A stretch of DNA of 38,380 bases, taken from assembly GCA_050291585.1 (NCBI GenBank), contig JBNKKA010000018.1:1-38380 (forward strand), written 5' to 3'. The position numbers were made by a program, and so were the translations under genes. The notes beneath the pieces were generated by a model, which searched no databases, had not been told where the DNA came from, and was given only the letters and a program-made list of their open reading frames with translations. Below, one piece after another: positions 1 to 8,141 of this stretch. This stretch comes from JASJCL01 sp050291585. Lineage in GTDB: Bacteria > Desulfobacterota > Desulfobacteria > Desulfobacterales > Desulfosarcinaceae. Position 1 is the first letter of the stretch. Each line of letters opens with the position of its first letter.

Positions 1-2010
1 GTCGCGGTCGGGATAGACCTTCTCGCGGATCAGCCCCCCCACATCCGCATCCTGGAGGGTGAGGACCCAGTGGCGACCAAAACAGACATAGGCCGCCACG
101 TTCTCCTGAAGCTTGGCGTTGAGGAGCACCCGCTTGACTGCCGCTCCGAACTCGCTCAGAGCCAATACGGCATTCCCCATCCGCAGGGCGGTACGCGTCT
201 GGATGCGCAGCATACGGCAGATCTCCTCCTCTTGAAAAAATTCCAGCCCATTCACCAGCCGGGACAATTGGGTCAAAATGGCCATGAGGTGGTCGGCCAA
301 CTCGCCACCGCGGTAGGCGCTGTGGGCATAAATCAGCTCTTTGACCTCACCGGGGCGGGCGGTAGGGTTGAGGGCCACCAGAGCCCCGTGTAAAGTGCGT
401 ATCTCGGATTGAAGGGCGACCAGGGTCGCCTGGTGGGCGTTGAGCAGATCGAAGGTCTCGCCGGCCGCTCGGCTGAGGGCTTTTCGCAGGGGCTTGGCCA
501 CGATTCGCAAAAGGCGGTTCAACTCGCTCGAGGCAGCCTCCGTCTGATAGGCGCTGCGCACGGCGTTTTCAAAGTGGTTGGCTTCATCGATCACCACTGT
601 ACGGAAGCGCCCGCTGAAGGTGGGATCACCCCTCATGAGGGCCAGCTTGTGGTGATTGGTGACCACCAGGCGCGCCCGGCGGGCCTCGGTGGTAACGATC
701 TGAGCCGGGCAGTGGACGTGACGGTGGCTACAGCCGCTGGCCGCAGTAACCTCGGCCAGCATGGCGCTGAGGAAGCCGCGTTCATCCAACCAGGTGCGCA
801 CCTTCTCACCGATCCCATCCACATCCGTATGGCGGAAATGGTAAACCAGCTGCACCAGATAGAGCCAGGCCAGACGGGCGCCGCCGGTGAGTGCGGAGCT
901 ATTGAGGAGGTCGAGTTTTTCCGCGCAGAGGTAGCTGCTTTTGCCCTTGAGGAGGACGGCGGGGATGTCATCGAAAGCGGGCAGGAGCCCTTTGGAGATG
1001 GGCCATTCGCGCTCGAAGAGCTGCTCCTGGAGGTTCTTGGTGTAGGTGGAGATGACGGCCTGGGCCCCAGGGTTGCGGGCCAGAAACCCCAGAAGGGGCA
1101 GCAGGTAGCCCAGGGTCTTACCTGTTCCCGTGCCCGCCTCCAGACATAGGATGGCGCTGCGGTTGAAGGCCTCTGCGATGTGACCAGCGTAGGCCACCTG
1201 GGTCGGGCGCTTTTGATGCCCCTGACCGGAGGCGGCCAGGGCGCCGAAGAGTTCCTCCAAATGCTGCTCCTCGAGGGGTACGAAGGTGTGCTCGGGAACC
1301 AAGGGTGGTTGTCCGGGTTTGACCCGCTCCAGAAAGCGGCGCCAGTCGGGGGTCTGGGTCGCCGTTCCGGGGCTGAGGAGGTCACCGAAGTAAGCCTGGT
1401 GGTGCTTCACCAGATGAACCAGGACATCCCCGAAGAGCGTGTCACTCCGGGATAGGTAGTGGCAGATGGCGGCCGCTTCGGGATGAATTCGATTGTTGAG
1501 CACCTCACCACAAAAGTGGGCCAGGAGCCTTTCCCCCAGGGAAACCATCTCAACGGCGCTGAAGCTCATTTGCCGGCGGCGGCTGTCGTGGAGATGCTCC
1601 CAAAGCGCCGTGGGTGAATATGAGGATAGCTGAGGCAGCAGAAACTCGGCTGTGAAACTCAGGTCCACAACCCGTGGCCCGCCGCAGAAGGCGGCCGTAT
1701 GCTTTTGATCTCCAAAAGGGTCCAGCAGGAAAATGAAGGACCGCTTAGCGAGGAAGCTCTCCAGGCCGGCTTGCACCCGCTCGGGTGCCTCAGCGGAAAT
1801 GACCGCTTCACGGGACAGGTTGCTGTAGTGGCGTTCGCGTACCCCGAAATGGGGATAACGCACCAGGGCGTCGAAATTCGCCGGCGGCCGGTGGGGAAAA
1901 AGGGTCCGAGCCGCCACAGCATAGACCCGGTTGCCGGCGTGGGGCTCTCGGCCACAATGGGCGAAGACCACCGTGAAACTATCTATATCATCTTTGAAGG
2001 GGCTCAGCAT
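1..2010 (-). CDS. DinG-family DNA helicase, C-terminal part cut by window edge
   Basis: Open for 670 codons from the ATG at 2010 to the left edge, with no stop in the window, so the end is missing. Superfamily 2 helicase of the XPD/DinG group: Walker A AGTGTGKT at residues 292-299, a DEAN box (DEAH variant) at 475-478, and the NHH motif before it that is usual in DinG. Residues 1 to about 240 look like a decayed DnaQ-type exonuclease domain: a stretch near residues 110-140 resembles the family's leucine-rich 'D..fla..llP...sys...L' segment, but I see no DxE catalytic pair. Cysteines at 362, 427 and 434 sit where DinG/XPD proteins carry an iron-sulfur cluster, but I find only three of the four. 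The start lies 18 bp after the stop of the acyl-CoA synthetase gene, so the two are probably co-transcribed. Expected role: unwinding of damaged or structured DNA. Helicase assignment is firm; the exact subfamily is less so. Confidence 0.88.
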   Translation of the reverse strand, partial: MLSPFKDDIDSFTVVFAHCGREPHAGNRVYAVAARTLFPHRPPANFDALVRYPHFGVRERHYSNLSREAVISAEAPERVQAGLESFLAKRSFIFLLDPFGDQKHTAAFCGGPRVVDLSFTAEFLLPQLSSYSPTALWEHLHDSRRRQMSFSAVEMVSLGERLLAHFCGEVLNNRIHPEAAAICHYLSRSDTLFGDVLVHLVKHHQAYFGDLLSPGTATQTPDWRRFLERVKPGQPPLVPEHTFVPLEEQHLEELFGALAASGQGHQKRPTQVAYAGHIAEAFNRSAILCLEAGTGTGKTLGYLLPLLGFLARNPGAQAVISTYTKNLQEQLFEREWPISKGLLPAFDDIPAVLLKGKSSYLCAEKLDLLNSSALTGGARLAWLYLVQLVYHFRHTDVDGIGEKVRTWLDERGFLSAMLAEVTAASGCSHRHVHCPAQIVTTEARRARLVVTNHHKLALMRGDPTFSGRFRTVVIDEANHFENAVRSAYQTEAASSELNRLLRIVAKPLRKALSRAAGETFDLLNAHQATLVALQSEIRTLHGALVALNPTARPGEVKELIYAHSAYRGGELADHLMAILTQLSRLVNGLEFFQEEEICRMLRIQTRTALRMGNAVLALSEFGAAVKRVLLNAKLQENVAAYVCFGRHWVLTLQDADVGGLIREKVYPDRD

Positions 2011-2028
2011 AGAAGCTACTTCTAAACC

Positions 2029-4311
2029 TCACTTGAGCCACTCGCTGAAGGGCGCCCCATCCCGCAGCAGCCGATAGCGGATAAAGGCGTTTAGGCAGAG
2101 CATGGCCCGATTGGCGGTAAGGTAGGTGGGCACCCCGCCGGTGTCGAGGGTCTTGCCAAGTTTGTTGTAGACTGCGTCTGCGTTTGAGACCACGTTGACC
2201 GATACGGCCGTGGGCTTGCGGTAGCGGTGCACCAGACGGATGATGCGTGCGGCGATGTTGTCCGGGTTGGTCTCGATCTCCGCGTCGGTGGTATGGATGA
2301 GGGTGCTCTGGGGAACGATGGAGACCATCAGGGCATCCACGCTGTCCGCGGCCAGGACGGTCTCGATGCAACCCTCGAACGTCTCATCGTCGGCCATGGG
2401 GGTCAGATCGAGGAGGGGGTCGGGGACCACCATGGGGGGCAGGATCCTCGCCAGGGCCGCTATGGTTTTGTCGTCGAAACTTGCCAGCTCGAGGTTTCCC
2501 AGGTGATCGGCGGCCAGGGTCTTCTCGTAGCCCGCATTGGCAATGATGGCCACCCGGCGGCCCTTGACTTGAAAATCCGTCATGAGGGCGAAGGTCTTGA
2601 TGAAGTCCCCGTGGTCGATCATGGTGTCGGCCACGATGAGGCCGGCCTGTTTCATGGCGGCTTGGGCCACGGCGTATTCACCGGCGATGCTGGCGGTATG
2701 GCTCTCTGTGGCCTTCTGGCCCGCCTCGGTGCGCCCCGCCTTATAGACCACCACGGGTTTTTTGCCCTGCGCGCCGATGTCGAAGAAGCGCCGCCCGGCA
2801 CCCGCCTTGAAACCTTCGATATAGCAAGAGATCACCTCCACGGTGGGGTCGCGCTGGAAGAAGTCCACCAGGTCGCACACATCCACATCGAGCTGGTTGC
2901 CGTAGCTGACAATCACCTTTGGGCTGATGGCGTTTTTAAGATTCTCCAGCTCGATGATACCCAGGGCACCACTCTGACTGAGGAGGACCACGTTGTTCTC
3001 CTCCCCGAGATTGACGGCGAACTTCTCCTCGGGGATGAAGAAGGTGTTGATCCCGGGTTGTCCGTCGCCCCCCGAGGTGATGATGCCCAAACAATTGGGA
3101 CCCATGACGCGCATTCCGTTGGCTCGCGCCAGGGCTCCAATCTCGGCCTCCAGGTCGCGGTGCCGGTCGATCTCACTGAACCCCCCGGGGATGAGGATCA
3201 CTGCGGGAACCTTTTTCTCGGCACAGTCCCTCACCACAGTCAGGCAGGCCGCCGCTGGCACGGTGACGATGGCCAGGTCCAGCGGGTCTTTGATTGCGTC
3301 TACCGAAGTGTGCAGCGGCATCTCTGCGCCACTGAGTGCAAGTGTCCCCCCTTTGGGGTTTACGGCGTAGATGTCATTGCGCCCCAGCTTGCGCAGATTC
3401 TCAATGATGATATTGCCGGATTTCGTCGCATCGCTTGTGCTGACCCCCACCACGGCCACCCCCCGAGGTTCGAAGAAAGCTTTGAGCGGTCGCGTGGAGG
3501 GGTGCCGATGGGCTAAATCCAATTCGGCTTGGGCCACTGTCGGAGCGAAGCTGGCCAGCCCGTCGATAGCCAGAAAACGGCCGTCGGGGGTGAAAACAAA
3601 AGGGTTGACCTCAAATTCTGTGAAGCAGAAACCCGTGTCGTTGGCAAAAAAGTTGGAGAAGGCCACCGCCAGGTCGCTGAGGCAGATCCCGGCCTCGACA
3701 ATGCGGTTGACATAGTCGGCGTGCCCCTGCTGGACATATTTGCGATGAATGTGGGTGGATTCCAGCAGGGCTTGGGCCCAGGCGCCGTCGATGGGAGCCA
3801 GGATGAGGTTGGGGGCGGAAAAGTGTTTGGCGAAGTGTTCGGCGTCGCTGCCCCCTTTGGAGAACGAGATCACCGGTCCAAAGGCCTCGCTCTCGCGAAA
3901 ACCAAGCATAATTTCATTGCCCAGCTCCTGGGTGTAGTTCACGTGCTCCACGAAGAGAATCCCCTCCACTGGTAGATTCTGTTCGCGAAAGCGACGGCAC
4001 ATCTCTGCGTAGCGGTAGCGCACGAACTCCAAGTCCTTGTAGACCACTTCCACCCCGCCGGCGGCCTGCTTGTGGGCCACCTGGGAGGAGACCACTTTGA
4101 GGACCACCTTGTCGCTGCCGAAGCGGGAGAGAAAGCTGGCATCGATCTGCTTGACTTTACGGACGACAGCATGCTCGGGGACCCCTAACCCAAAAGCATC
4201 CAGGATCTTATAAACCTCATGCTCGTAAAGCGTGTGGCGGTCCGACCGATGGGCCTTTTCAAGCATGGTAATGATCTGCGCCGCGATGGTGGCTGTCAAA
4301 CGAGTAGACAT
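2029..4311 (-). CDS. ADP-forming acyl-CoA (acetate-CoA) synthetase, fused subunits in beta-alpha order
   Basis: A 760-residue NDP-forming acyl-CoA synthetase. The N-terminal ~270 residues are an ATP-grasp (beta) domain with the segment VVLKVVSSQVAHK and EVNPF near residue 234. A CoA-binding domain follows from about 280 (VAVVGVS), then succinyl-CoA-ligase-like domains. The phosphohistidine expected in this family is His538, in ESHTASIAGEY. The reaction is acyl-CoA + ADP + Pi to acid + CoA + ATP, so it can conserve energy from thioesters or activate acids. The beta-alpha order is opposite to the alpha-beta fusion more commonly seen. I prefer the ATG at 4311 over an in-frame ATG at 4371, because residues before it do not look like the family and GAAGAG lies about 8 nt upstream. 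It is transcribed away from the Cpx-like genes and leads into the dinG-like gene. The substrate cannot be told from sequence. Confidence 0.9.
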   Translation of the reverse strand: MSTRLTATIAAQIITMLEKAHRSDRHTLYEHEVYKILDAFGLGVPEHAVVRKVKQIDASFLSRFGSDKVVLKVVSSQVAHKQAAGGVEVVYKDLEFVRYRYAEMCRRFREQNLPVEGILFVEHVNYTQELGNEIMLGFRESEAFGPVISFSKGGSDAEHFAKHFSAPNLILAPIDGAWAQALLESTHIHRKYVQQGHADYVNRIVEAGICLSDLAVAFSNFFANDTGFCFTEFEVNPFVFTPDGRFLAIDGLASFAPTVAQAELDLAHRHPSTRPLKAFFEPRGVAVVGVSTSDATKSGNIIIENLRKLGRNDIYAVNPKGGTLALSGAEMPLHTSVDAIKDPLDLAIVTVPAAACLTVVRDCAEKKVPAVILIPGGFSEIDRHRDLEAEIGALARANGMRVMGPNCLGIITSGGDGQPGINTFFIPEEKFAVNLGEENNVVLLSQSGALGIIELENLKNAISPKVIVSYGNQLDVDVCDLVDFFQRDPTVEVISCYIEGFKAGAGRRFFDIGAQGKKPVVVYKAGRTEAGQKATESHTASIAGEYAVAQAAMKQAGLIVADTMIDHGDFIKTFALMTDFQVKGRRVAIIANAGYEKTLAADHLGNLELASFDDKTIAALARILPPMVVPDPLLDLTPMADDETFEGCIETVLAADSVDALMVSIVPQSTLIHTTDAEIETNPDNIAARIIRLVHRYRKPTAVSVNVVSNADAVYNKLGKTLDTGGVPTYLTANRAMLCLNAFIRYRLLRDGAPFSEWLK

Positions 4312-4427
4312 GGCAAACTCTTCGTCTTGGAGTAAGGGAAACGAGGGACAACCAATCTTAACCCAAGCCACACAGAAAAGCGACTCTCAAGAGATCGATC
4401 CAGTTCAGGCCGTCTTGACAACAATTT

Positions 4428-4442
4428 GTTACAAACCGTTAC
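4428..4442. promoter_or_regulatory. Tandem GTTAC-N5-GTTAC repeat, likely operator of the Cpx-like regulator
   Basis: Two GTTAC pentamers are separated by five bases, a 10-bp period. Read on the minus strand this is GTAAC-N5-GTAAC, close to the CpxR box (GTAAA-N5-GTAAA) and to the tandem half-sites used by OmpR-family regulators in general. It sits about 90 bp before the CpxP-like gene, between two divergent genes. A -10-like TATACA lies at 4475-4480 without a good -35, which would fit an activator-dependent promoter. Autoregulation is inferred. Confidence 0.5.
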
Positions 4443-4530
4443 CACCACGAAAAGCATCTCTCTTTTGACCAGGCTATACACACATCATCGAAGCACATCT
4501 TGAACATTAATTTAAAAAGGAGGTTTTATT

Positions 4531-4980
4531 ATGCTACACAAGTTGATGTTAGCGGGAATGGTGAGCGGTCTGGTGGCGAGTATGCTGTTCTTTACCGGTT
4601 GCCGGCGCGATGCCGATCACCACCCCGATCCAGACAGGATCGTGGAGGAGATCACTTCGCGCCTCAACCTCGACGAGGAACAGAGCGCCCGCTTGAGGGA
4701 GATGGTCCTCGACCTGGAGGCCGAGGTGGTGGCTCTCCACGATTCCGCGCCCGATCTGCATACCTTGATTCCCGAGATGATTCGCGGTGAGCGCCTGGAC
4801 GGGGTTGAGCTCCAGCAACTCTACAATGACAAACGCGATAGTGTCGACCGTTTGGCGGAAAAGGTGATCGCCCATCTGGTAGAGTTCCACGCGATCCTGA
4901 CGCCCGAACAACGGGAGACCCTAGCCACCAAGATAGAAAACCATCCCAAGAATAGACACTGCCGCTTTTTCAACCGATGA
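4531..4980 (+). CDS. CpxP/Spy-family envelope-stress lipoprotein
   Basis: A 149-residue secreted protein. The signal peptide ends in a lipobox (FFTGC, Cys24), so it is probably anchored in a membrane as a lipoprotein. The mature part is highly charged and helical, with two LTxxQ-like motifs, LDEEQ near residue 47 and LTPEQ near 126. This pattern is typical of CpxP, Spy and related periplasmic chaperones or metal-responsive proteins. A strong ribosome site (aaggagg) precedes the ATG. It is the first gene of a three-gene set with a response regulator and a sensor kinase. By analogy with CpxP it may restrain the sensor until misfolded protein or metal draws it away. CpxP of enteric bacteria is soluble, so lipid anchoring is a difference. 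The role is inferred from fold and neighbours. Confidence 0.8.
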   Translation: MLHKLMLAGMVSGLVASMLFFTGCRRDADHHPDPDRIVEEITSRLNLDEEQSARLREMVLDLEAEVVALHDSAPDLHTLIPEMIRGERLDGVELQQLYNDKRDSVDRLAEKVIAHLVEFHAILTPEQRETLATKIENHPKNRHCRFFNR

Positions 4981-4989
4981 CGGCAAAAC

Positions 4990-5018
4990 CCGTCGGGGCC
5001 TTAGACGGGCCCCGGCGG
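4990..5018 (+). terminator. GC-rich hairpin between the CpxP-like and regulator genes
   Basis: Bases 4990-5000 pair with 5008-5018 over 11 positions (one G-U), with a 7-base loop. No U-run follows, so it is a poor classical terminator. It may be an attenuator or a stability element that lets the first gene be expressed above the regulator genes. Confidence 0.45.
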
Positions 5019-5040
5019 TCGGCAAGTACTGGAAAAGTAA

Positions 5041-5736
5041 ATGAATGATCAAAAACCAAGCCTCTTAATCATCGACGACGACGAGAAACTTAACGTCCTC
5101 TTGACCGAGTTTTTCGATGGTTTCGGGTTTCAGACCAATTCTGCCACCGACCCTGATGCGGGACTGCGTGCCCTCAACCGCCTGCGACCGGATCTGGTTG
5201 TCCTGGACGTGATGCTGCCAGGGATGAATGGCTTTGAGGTCTGCAAAAGGATCCGCCAGACCTCCAACGTGCCCATCATCATGCTCACCGCCCGGGGGGA
5301 TGTGACCGACCGCATCGTCGGTCTGGAGCTGGGCGCCGACGACTATCTTCCCAAGCCCTTCGAACCGCGCGAGCTGGTGGCTCGTATCCAGACCGTGCTT
5401 CGACGGGGACGGCCTGCTGAAGAAAAAGACATATTGACCTTCGGCGAGCTTATTATCGACACGACCGCCCGTTCGGCCAGTTTAGCTGAAACACCCCTGA
5501 CTCTGACCACCAACGAGTTCGATGCCCTCATGCTCCTGGTGGGAAAACCGGGTAAAGTCTTCAGCCGCGACGAGATCCTCAACACCCTGAGAGGCATGGA
5601 CTGCGAGGCCTACAACCGCTCCGTGGACATCACCATGAGCCGCCTGCGTCAGAAACTCCTAGACGACCCAAAGGCGCCGCGCTTCATCAAAACCGTCTGG
5701 GGCAGCGGTTATGTGTTTATCGGCGAGGTGGGTTGA
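5041..5736 (+). CDS. OmpR/CpxR-like response regulator
   Basis: A 231-residue two-domain regulator. The receiver domain has the acidic pocket IDDDE (residues 11-15), the phosphorylated Asp56 in VVLDVMLPG and the conserved Lys105 in DDYLPKPF. The C-terminal winged helix (about 130-231) ends with the family signature VWGSGYVF. It should bind DNA as a dimer on tandem repeats, and such a repeat is present at 4428-4442. The kinase gene starts two bases after its stop. Identification as an OmpR-family regulator is secure. The CpxR-like role rests on the CpxP-like gene upstream. Confidence 0.95.
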   Translation: MNDQKPSLLIIDDDEKLNVLLTEFFDGFGFQTNSATDPDAGLRALNRLRPDLVVLDVMLPGMNGFEVCKRIRQTSNVPIIMLTARGDVTDRIVGLELGADDYLPKPFEPRELVARIQTVLRRGRPAEEKDILTFGELIIDTTARSASLAETPLTLTTNEFDALMLLVGKPGKVFSRDEILNTLRGMDCEAYNRSVDITMSRLRQKLLDDPKAPRFIKTVWGSGYVFIGEVG

Positions 5737-5737
5737 G

Positions 5738-7093
5738 ATGCGCAGACGGGCTGAGACGCGCAGGAGGGGTTTTCGACGTCGGCGGTGGCACCACTCCCTT
5801 TTCACTAAATTGCTCCTGGTGATTATAGTGGCCGGGGTATGCCTAAACCTCATTATGGGAGCCTTTTTTCACCATGCGTATCGCAGACTAGGCAACTCAC
5901 CGCTCAAACGCAACCTGGCCCAATACATTCATTATCTGGTGGCCGATATGGGGGTGCCGCCCACCCCCCAAAAGGCCCAAGCGCTGGCGGCCGAGGCCGG
6001 GCTGCAGATCTGGTACGAGGGTGCACGACAGGCGTGGTCCACCACCCCTAAACAACAACCCGACATCGAATGGGCGGATCGCCATGGCTTCTCGGCGGAT
6101 GGGGCCGCCATCCGCTATTTGCGCTACCATGGCCTTTTTTACGTGCGCTATGAAAAGAACGGCGAACGCTTCACCTTCAGCTTCACCCGTCTGAACATCG
6201 AAGCCGCAGATGTGGTCAAAGGTGGGGTCTTCATCCTACTGGCATTCTCCTTGACCCTGGCGATCGTCTTTTTCTTTGTGCGCCGCATCCATCGCCCGGT
6301 GGGCTGTCTCACCCGGGGGGTTCACCAAGTAGCGGCCGGCCATTTGGATCACCGGGTTCCCGAAAGCGGCGTTTATGAATTCGCCCAATTGGCGCGGTCC
6401 TTCAATAGCATGACCGCAAGGATAAAGGCCTCGTTAGAATCCAGGGAGCAGCTGCTCCTCGACGTGAGCCACGAGCTACGCTCCCCCATTACGCGCATGC
6501 GCGTGGCCCTGGAATTTCTGCCCGATAGTAAGGCTAAAACCTCCCTTGCGGAGGATGTAACGGTGCTGGAGGAGTTGGTGGGCCAGATCCTCGAAGGGGC
6601 TCGCACGCATCATAAGGCCGGTCAATTGAATCCGACCCTTGTGGATCTGGGTGAAGCAGTGCGAACGGCTGTGGCTGGCTTTGACGGCCGCCACCCAAAG
6701 ATCCATGTCACCATCCCCGGAGGCGACTGGCAGGTTTCGGCTGACGAAGCCAAGGTCCAGACAGTCCTCTCCAACCTATTGGAGAACGCCCTTAAATACA
6801 GCCGACCGGAGAGCGGCCCCGTACGTGTTGAGGTGCGGCGCCGGGATGAGGGCGTTGAGATCCGCGTCACAGACCAAGGAATTGGCATCCCCGCCGAGGA
6901 CCTTAAACACATATTGGAGCCCTTTTATCGCGTGGACAAATCACGCACCAAGGCCACCGGCGGATATGGCCTTGGTTTGAGCCTCTGCAACACCATCATG
7001 GAAGCCCACCAGGGCAAGCTTACCATCACCAGTAAGCCCGGTAGGGGTACAACGGCAACCCTGCTTTTTCCCACAGATGTAACTGTTTCGTAA
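5738..7093 (+). CDS. Sensor histidine kinase, CpxA/EnvZ-like
   Basis: A 451-residue inner-membrane kinase. A basic N-terminus leads into a first membrane segment (about 22-45), a periplasmic sensor region of about 115 residues, a second membrane segment (about 160-182) and a HAMP domain. The phosphoacceptor is His245 in DVSHELRSP. The ATP-binding domain shows the N box NLLENALKYS, the G1 box DQGIGIP and the G2 box GGYGLGLSL. The ATG at 5738 is chosen because gaggtggg lies just upstream and the start follows the regulator stop directly. An ATG at 5711 in the same frame would overlap the regulator gene and has a poorer ribosome site. It presumably phosphorylates the adjacent regulator. The input signal is unknown, but the CpxP-like partner suggests envelope stress. 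Confidence 0.94.
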   Translation: MRRRAETRRRGFRRRRWHHSLFTKLLLVIIVAGVCLNLIMGAFFHHAYRRLGNSPLKRNLAQYIHYLVADMGVPPTPQKAQALAAEAGLQIWYEGARQAWSTTPKQQPDIEWADRHGFSADGAAIRYLRYHGLFYVRYEKNGERFTFSFTRLNIEAADVVKGGVFILLAFSLTLAIVFFFVRRIHRPVGCLTRGVHQVAAGHLDHRVPESGVYEFAQLARSFNSMTARIKASLESREQLLLDVSHELRSPITRMRVALEFLPDSKAKTSLAEDVTVLEELVGQILEGARTHHKAGQLNPTLVDLGEAVRTAVAGFDGRHPKIHVTIPGGDWQVSADEAKVQTVLSNLLENALKYSRPESGPVRVEVRRRDEGVEIRVTDQGIGIPAEDLKHILEPFYRVDKSRTKATGGYGLGLSLCNTIMEAHQGKLTITSKPGRGTTATLLFPTDVTVS

Positions 7094-7135
7094 GCTTGGT
7101 CTTTTCAATTGGCGAACATGGGGAGGACCGAAACC

Positions 7136-8044
7136 TCAACCGTCGATCTCTATGGAACCGTTGATACCGCTCAAAAGCGTGCGGGCCCGTTTGCGAATCT
7201 CTTCATAGGGATCGGAGGCGAGGATTTCTATCTGTGGGGCCAGCGCCGAGATTGTTTCCGGCGATTGATGATAGAGATGATCGAGAGCCATGGTGCGCAC
7301 CGCTGGGTCTACGTCCCCCAGGCAACCGGCGTAGCCCGCCATGTGTTCAGATATTGAACTGACTCTTCCAAGGAGAGAGAGGGCGTCTATACGCAACTCG
7401 GCCTTTGGGTGGGAGAGGTAGTTCAGGTAGGTGGCCGCCACGCGCGGGTCGGCGCCAGCAAAACGCTCCAGGTTGTAGAGGATCACCTTTTGTTGCGCCA
7501 GTGGCGCGGTTTGCAGACGTTCGATAAAGGGCGCCACGATGCGGGCGTCACCCAGATTGGTCAAGGCCTCGACCGCTGCTTCCTGAACGTCGGGATCTTC
7601 ATCGTAAAGCACCTCGAGGAGATCCAGGACACAATCGAGATGTCCCTCCCACCCCAGGGCGATGGCCGCGTTGGCGCGCCTTTCCGGCTGGGAGCAGTTC
7701 AACTCCTCGATGAGGTGAGACACCAAAACCTTGGCAATCTCCAGATTGGGCCCCTGGGAGCAAAGCTGCACGGCGGCAAAGCGACGCACCTCTTCGCTCT
7801 GGGCGATATCGACCATTATGCTATAGAGGGTGTCCGCCGCACTGGAACGCCGGCTGGTGCCCAGAAGCAGCAGAATACGAACCTTCATGGCCTCGGGAGC
7901 CAGACCCAATGCCCGCCGCATGAGCAGGACGGCTTGATCGTTGATTTCGGGGAGCTCGCCGGGGATATCCAACCAGGCTCCCACCCGCTCGAGGGCGAGC
8001 TGCTGATCGGGAAATGCGATGATGTTGTCTGTTAGGTTTGGCAT
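7136..8044 (-). CDS. HEAT-repeat protein
   Basis: A 302-residue protein built almost entirely of HEAT or PBS-lyase-like helical repeats, for example a run around residues 150-175 (DEDPDVQEAAVEALTNLGD) and related units at about 90-110, 215-230 and 250-270. Such solenoids bind other proteins, and no catalytic motif is visible. There is no signal peptide or membrane segment, so it is probably cytoplasmic. It is convergent with the sensor kinase gene (42 bp apart) and divergent from the rhomboid gene (97 bp). No strong ribosome site was seen before the ATG. Partner and role are unknown. Confidence 0.8.
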   Translation of the reverse strand: MPNLTDNIIAFPDQQLALERVGAWLDIPGELPEINDQAVLLMRRALGLAPEAMKVRILLLLGTSRRSSAADTLYSIMVDIAQSEEVRRFAAVQLCSQGPNLEIAKVLVSHLIEELNCSQPERRANAAIALGWEGHLDCVLDLLEVLYDEDPDVQEAAVEALTNLGDARIVAPFIERLQTAPLAQQKVILYNLERFAGADPRVAATYLNYLSHPKAELRIDALSLLGRVSSISEHMAGYAGCLGDVDPAVRTMALDHLYHQSPETISALAPQIEILASDPYEEIRKRARTLLSGINGSIEIDG

Positions 8045-8141
8045 TTAGACCATGTATGGCGTTGGGATGATATATGATGCTAATCGTCAATACGGAACTA
8101 GACAGAAATAATCGGTCACTTAACTTCAGAGGTCAACCTTT

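Noticed and set aside
633..1385. A 250-codon minus-strand frame rich in Ser, Pro, Arg and Trp
   Set aside because: It is a shifted frame of the DinG-like helicase gene, whose own frame shows Walker A and DEAN motifs and is open through the whole region.
2227..3516. A 429-codon plus-strand reading frame opposite the acyl-CoA synthetase gene
   Set aside because: It lies wholly antisense to a clear conserved gene, has an unnatural Gly/His/Asp-rich composition and no motif. High GC makes such shadows common.
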